Origin: an uncultured Lactobacillaceae bacterium
GTDB taxonomy: Bacteria; Bacillota; Bacilli; Lactobacillales; Lactobacillaceae
Direction of reading: 5' to 3'
Length of the DNA: 64,000 nucleotides
Assembly (NCBI GenBank): GCA_945273735.1
Contig: CALYPJ010000002.1
Span: 62,001 to 126,000 of the forward strand
Position numbers and translations under genes: made by a program. Each line of letters starts with the position of its first letter. Within the stretch, counting starts at the first letter, position 1. The notes under the pieces are model-generated. The model was given only the letters and a program-made list of their open reading frames with translations. It ran no database searches and was not told where the DNA came from. This document shows, piece after piece, positions 61,250-64,000 of the stretch.

Positions 61250-61939
61250 ATGGCAAAAAGAGGAAAAAAATATCAAGACGCTTTAAAGAGCATCGATCGT
61301 ACTAAATTTTATGATGCTTCTGAAGCATTGAAATTAGTTAAGGATACTTCATACACCAAGTTTGATTCATCAGTGCAGGTTGCTTACAATCTTTCAGTAG
61401 ATCCAAAACAAGCAGATCAAAATATTCGTGGAGCTTTAGTTTTACCAAATGGTACTGGTAAGACTAAGAAAGTGATTGTTTTTGCTACTGGTGAGCAGGC
61501 AAAAGAAGCCCAAGCGGCAGGTGCAGATGAAGTAGGCGATGACGAATTAGTTCAAAAAGTCAAAGATGGCTATATGGATTTTGATGTAGTTGTTGCAACA
61601 CCACAAATGATGGCTAAAGTAGGTCAATTAGGACGGATTTTAGGTCCTCGTGGATTAATGCCTAATCCAAAAACTGGTACCGTAACTAATGATGTTACGA
61701 AGGCAGTTTCTGACGTTAAAGCCGGGCAGGTTAATTATCGAGTTGACCGACAAGGTATTATTTCTGTACCAATTGGTAAAGTTTCATTTAGTATTGAACA
61801 ATTAAGTGAAAACTTTAAAGCACTTAATGATGCTATTTTAAGGGCAAAACCAGCAACTGCTAAGGGGAACTATATGAAGAGTGTCTCTATTCACTCAACT
61901 ATGGGACCTGGGATTAAAGTTGATGTTGCTTCAATTTAA
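61250..61939 (+). CDS. rplA: 50S ribosomal protein L1
   Basis: [35 protein letters not shown]. Confidence 0.98.
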   Translation: MAKRGKKYQDALKSIDRTKFYDASEALKLVKDTSYTKFDSSVQVAYNLSVDPKQADQNIRGALVLPNGTGKTKKVIVFATGEQAKEAQAAGADEVGDDELVQKVKDGYMDFDVVVATPQMMAKVGQLGRILGPRGLMPNPKTGTVTNDVTKAVSDVKAGQVNYRVDRQGIISVPIGKVSFSIEQLSENFKALNDAILRAKPATAKGNYMKSVSIHSTMGPGIKVDVASI

Positions 61940-61976
61940 TTAATTTAGAATAAATTTATAATAATAGATATTATCG

Positions 61977-62004
61977 AAAAGTGAAGTTATATACTTCACT
62001 TTTT
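61977..62004 (+). terminator. rplA terminator
   Basis: AAAAGTGAAGT-N5-ACTTCACTTTTT. Confidence 0.88.
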
Positions 62005-62169
62005 ATAATTTGTAAGAAATATTTTAGCTTATATTTTTTAGTAAATGTTTTGGACTAGATTGCAAACTTGTTATCTCTATTTAATTCGTATCAGTTAATT
62101 TTAATGATGAAAAATTACAACTTTAGGAGTTGTTATTTGATTTTAAAAAAGATATAATAGATACGTGAT

Positions 62170-62266
62170 TTTTCTGCCGAAGACTCAGGTGGCACTAGCC
62201 TTAATATCCTGCCGAGGAAGTTCGATTTATTTAATGTAAGTAGAGCTTCGGCTCTACTTTTTTTGC
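62170..62266 (+). ncRNA. Ribosomal protein L10 leader with attenuator
   Basis: CTGCCGAAGACTCAGGTGGC..CTTAATATCCTGCCGAGG then AGTAGAGCTTCGGCTCTACTTTTTTT. Confidence 0.9.
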
Positions 62267-62302
62267 AGATAATTACAAAAATAAAAATAGGAGGAAAGAA
62301 AT

Positions 62303-62869
62303 TTGGCGAGTGAAGCGATTTTAGAAAAAAAAGGGAAAATTGTTTCCCAAATCGTCGAGCAATTTAAAGCCGCTAAAGCGGTAGTCTTAGTTGATTATCG
62401 TGGACTTTCCGTCGAAGAAGATACCAGACTCCGTCGCGAATTAAGAGATGCCGATGTTCATTATGAAGTTATTAAGAACACTTATCTTAAGCGCGCTGCT
62501 GACGAAACTGGTTATGAAGGACTTGATGATTTATTCAAAGGTCCTACTGCCGTTGCTTTTTCTAATGAAGATATTATTGCTCCGGCGAAAGTTTTAGCTA
62601 ATTTTGCAAAAACTGCAGATGCTTTACAAATTAAAGGCGGTTATATTGATGGTAAAGTTTCTTCAATTGAAGAGATTAACCAATTAGCAACTCTACCGAG
62701 CAAGGAAGGTTTGCTTTCAATGTTACTTTCTGTTTTACAAGCACCTGTTCGCAATGTTGCTTATGCGGTTAAAGCAGTTTCTGATCAAAAATCAGAGAAC
62801 GGTGAAGATTCAGGAGCAGAAGCTCCAGCAAGTACGGAAGCTCAAGCAGCGACCGAAGATAACAAATAA
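62303..62869 (+). CDS. rplJ: 50S ribosomal protein L10
   Basis: [31 protein letters not shown] start. Confidence 0.97.
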   Translation: MASEAILEKKGKIVSQIVEQFKAAKAVVLVDYRGLSVEEDTRLRRELRDADVHYEVIKNTYLKRAADETGYEGLDDLFKGPTAVAFSNEDIIAPAKVLANFAKTADALQIKGGYIDGKVSSIEEINQLATLPSKEGLLSMLLSVLQAPVRNVAYAVKAVSDQKSENGEDSGAEAPASTEAQAATEDNK

Positions 62870-62886
62870 TGGAGGAATTATAAATA

Positions 62887-63255
62887 ATGGCTTTAGATGT
62901 AGATGGAATTATTGAACAACTCAAGGGTGCAACAATCCTTGAATTAAACGATTTAGTAAAAAGTATCGAAGATGAATTTGGTGTTTCAGCAGCAGCTCCA
63001 GTAGCTGCAGCTGGTGCAGCTGGTGGTGATACTGCAGAAGTAAAAGATAGTTTTGATGTTGAATTAACTGAAGCTGGTCAGGAAAAAGTTAAAGTAATTA
63101 AAGCAATTAAAGAAATTACTGGCCAAGGATTGAAAGAATCTAAAGGACTTGCAGATAAAGCTCCTTCTATTATTAAAGAAGGAGCAACAGAAGAGGAAGC
63201 AAATAAAATTAAAGAACAACTCGAAGCTGTTGGTGCTACCGTTACTTTGAAGTAA
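62887..63255 (+). CDS. rplL: 50S ribosomal protein L7/L12
   Basis: Ala/Gly hinge, [33 protein letters not shown]. Confidence 0.98.
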   Translation: MALDVDGIIEQLKGATILELNDLVKSIEDEFGVSAAAPVAAAGAAGGDTAEVKDSFDVELTEAGQEKVKVIKAIKEITGQGLKESKGLADKAPSIIKEGATEEEANKIKEQLEAVGATVTLK

Positions 63256-63320
63256 TTATTAAATAATAATTTGGTGTAGACTAAGTAAAATAAGGTCTAG
63301 TTAAATTTTTATTCAAAATA

Positions 63321-63366
63321 AAAAGGGTCTAATTTTTGTTTTATTAAAAATTAGACCCTTTTTTTA
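63321..63366. terminator. Terminator between rplL and gpmA
   Basis: AAAAGGGTCTAATTTTT / AAAAATTAGACCCTTTTTTT. Confidence 0.92.
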
Positions 63367-63385
63367 TACACTTGTTAAATTGAGA

Positions 63386-64000
63386 TTAAAGAAAGATTTT
63401 ATTTAATATATTTAAATCATGATCAAATTGGTAAATGATTGGTGAGCCATTACCGACTTTGACTCCATCTAGCTGTTCATCGGTAATTTGGTCAAAGTAC
63501 TTTATCAAAACCCTAATAGTTGAACCATGTGCAACTAATAAAATATTATGTTCTTGATGTAACTTTGGAGCAAGTTGATCTTCATAGTAAATCAAAACCC
63601 TCTTTAAAGACATCGCTAAGCTTTCTCCACGAGGAATAAGATCGTGGGGAATCAGCTGATAACGACGATCATAATCCGGTTTAATTAAAAGAGGTGGCAG
63701 CGTATGAAAGCCACGACGCCAAGCAGCAACCTTTTTGGTTCCATAAATCAAGCGAGCTTGATCTTTGTTTACATTTCTTAAAGCTCCATAATGTCGTTCA
63801 TTAAGACGCCAGGATTTGTAAATAGGTAAATAACTTTGATCAATTTCATCAGCAATTATATTAGCCGTTTTTATAGCGCGACTTAATAATGAGGTATGAA
63901 TTTCACTAAATTTAAGTTGCTCTTTTTTTAATTTTTTACCAGCGATAATTGCTTGCTTTATACCCTTTTTAGTTAGAGGTACATCGTTCCAACCAGTAAA
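63386..64000 (-). CDS. gpmA: 2,3-bisphosphoglycerate-dependent phosphoglycerate mutase, 5' truncated by window edge
   Basis: Frame is open to the window end: FTGWNDVPLTKKG..TSLLSRAIKTAN..WRLNERHYGALRNVNKDQARLIYGTKKVAAWRRGFHTLPP..LVAHGSTIRVL. Confidence 0.92.
   Translation of the reverse strand, partial: FTGWNDVPLTKKGIKQAIIAGKKLKKEQLKFSEIHTSLLSRAIKTANIIADEIDQSYLPIYKSWRLNERHYGALRNVNKDQARLIYGTKKVAAWRRGFHTLPPLLIKPDYDRRYQLIPHDLIPRGESLAMSLKRVLIYYEDQLAPKLHQEHNILLVAHGSTIRVLIKYFDQITDEQLDGVKVGNGSPIIYQFDHDLNILNKIFL

Noticed and set aside
1-64000. CRISPR arrays, prophage, transposons, defence or secretion islands
   Set aside because: No regularly spaced repeats, integrase/transposase ORFs or defence-type gene clusters could be seen.

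Overview
AT-rich Lactobacillaceae-type chromosomal window. Gene content (phosphoketolase, ctsR-clpC, mecA/coiA, relQ-nadK-rluD order) fits a lactobacillus; the genus cannot be fixed without a search. It is mostly core genome: rpsL-rpsG-fusA, rpoBC, rplK-rplA and rplJ-rplL, ppk-ppx, ctsR-clpC, nrdDG, metal transport, surface/competence genes and tRNA-modification genes. I see no rRNA, tRNA, transposase, prophage or CRISPR array. I found no clear multi-gene novel system. The best leads are: (1) a DeoC-fold protein that has lost the Schiff-base Lys and the catalytic Asp; (2) a mecA-coiA junction where a terminator-like hairpin contains the coiA ribosome-binding site and its T-tract contains the TTG start; (3) a perfect PerR/Fur-type 7-1-7 box upstream of an SPC-motif P1B ATPase; (4) two copies of one small RNA motif before rplK and before rplA, possibly L1-binding; (5) an unannotated, stop-interrupted orphan gene upstream of rplK; (6) a TetR-like gene whose N-terminus seems to need an AUU start; (7) a 32-bp perfect palindrome and a solitary WxL surface protein. 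All family calls are from reading motifs by eye; no database search was run.
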